Below are positions 63,770 through 64,000 of a stretch of 64,000 nucleotides of DNA, one piece after another. The notes beneath the pieces are model-generated. The model was given only the letters and a program-made list of their open reading frames with translations. It made no database searches and was not told the DNA's origin. How positions within the stretch are numbered: the first letter of the stretch is position 1; every line of letters starts with the position of its first letter. Position numbers and translations under genes: made by a program. The DNA comes from Streptomyces seoulensis (GTDB lineage Bacteria; Actinomycetota; Actinomycetes; Streptomycetales; Streptomycetaceae), in assembly GCF_022846655.1 (NCBI RefSeq), contig NZ_AP025667.1, positions 124,001 to 188,000 of the forward strand, given 5' to 3'.

Positions 63770-64000
63770 GTGACACTTCGCAGTCACCTTCGGATCGGCA
63801 GCCCGCTCTGGCTGGGCCTTCTCATGGTGTGCTTCACCGTCCTCTATTACCTGGACGTGGCCGCCAAGTGGAGCGATCCGCACGGCATCGGATGGGCCCC
63901 CGGAATGGTGGCCATCGCGCTGGGCACCACCGCCTACAGCACGGCCTTCGTGGCTGTGATGGCCGCCTGGGAGGCGGGGCGGCTCACCCGGGGCGGCTTC
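63770..64000 (+). CDS. membrane protein (5' end only, continues outside window)
   Basis: Only the first 77 codons are visible. GTG 63770 is preceded by GGAGAGAC. The reading (LRSHLRIGSPLWLGLLMVCFTVLYYL ... GTTAYSTAFVAVMAAWEAGRLTRGGF) shows two hydrophobic helices separated by a short polar turn (WSDPHGIGW). It follows the secreted protein by 63 bp, suggesting a pair, perhaps an exporter or its permease, but the family cannot be named from this fragment. Confidence 0.7.
   Translation, partial: MTLRSHLRIGSPLWLGLLMVCFTVLYYLDVAAKWSDPHGIGWAPGMVAIALGTTAYSTAFVAVMAAWEAGRLTRGGF

Overview
The window is a 64 kb piece of a high-GC actinobacterial chromosome, almost certainly from a Streptomyces and close to its replication origin. 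The evidence is the very GC-rich third-position codon use, many GTG starts, the sporulation pair ssgR-ssgA, the fused cydCD, a Rex-type operator before cydA, and several 14-bp ParB sites (parS, consensus GTTTCACGTGAAAC) that in streptomycetes cluster around oriC. Gene order resembles what I remember of the Streptomyces coelicolor core region SCO39xx-SCO40xx. I see no insertion sequence, prophage, CRISPR array or integrated element, so this looks like core chromosome rather than an accessory island.

Layout. 1-8 kb: a partial GNAT acetyltransferase, a globin-reductase fusion, a Nudix hydrolase, a LysR regulator, a small operon (4-TM holin-like protein, tyrosine phosphatase PtpA, cystathionine-lyase-type enzyme), a cupin, a small membrane protein, then ssgR-ssgA for sporulation septation. 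8-16.7 kb: a YibE/F membrane protein, TPP-riboswitch-controlled thiC, a membrane protein, a PP1-like phosphatase, and a divergent LacI regulator and HisC-like aminotransferase. 16.8-23 kb: the cytochrome bd locus cydA-cydB-cydCD behind a Rex operator, with two parS sites between cydB and cydCD. 23-34 kb: two related Cof-type HAD hydrolases, an F420-type oxidoreductase, KptA, an alpha/beta hydrolase-SDR fusion, a four-gene double ABC exporter operon, and serS. Two clusters of DnaA-box-like 9-mers lie near 25.7 kb and 33.9-34.2 kb.

34-41.6 kb: pheA, then a copper-handling block read leftward (Met-rich membrane protein, YcnI, Sco, PCuAC chaperone ECuC, CopC-CopD fusion, Tat-exported dye peroxidase DtpA). 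In S. lividans the Sco/ECuC/DtpA proteins supply copper to, and mature, the morphogenetic copper oxidase GlxA. 41.8-49.2 kb: two anti-sigma-like GHKL ATPases and one SpoIIE-type protein that has lost a metal-binding Asp, with aminopeptidase P and primase-polymerase-like and SEC-C proteins among them. 49.2-57.3 kb: a glycerophosphodiester phosphodiesterase, an HtrA-like protease, tRNA-Ser(UGA), a VOC protein, a LysR regulator, a Prim-Pol protein, an ECF/SigE-type sigma factor and an acyl-CoA ligase. 57.3-64 kb: a 1419-residue hybrid sensor-kinase-like protein with degenerate catalytic motifs, an SSI-type protease inhibitor, tRNA-Ser(GCU), tRNA-Arg(ACG), and a secreted small protein followed by the start of a membrane protein.

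No single undescribed system stands out. The best leads are regulatory or architectural: a parS site that contains the start codon of cydCD, a parS-like site inside the TPP riboswitch arm, DnaA-box clusters away from the origin, probable pseudo-enzymes in signalling (SpoIIE-like and hybrid kinase), strong unexplained hairpins, and a 10-codon ORF with a perfect ribosome binding site ahead of a UUCG hairpin. Family assignments rest on motifs I can read; no database search was run.
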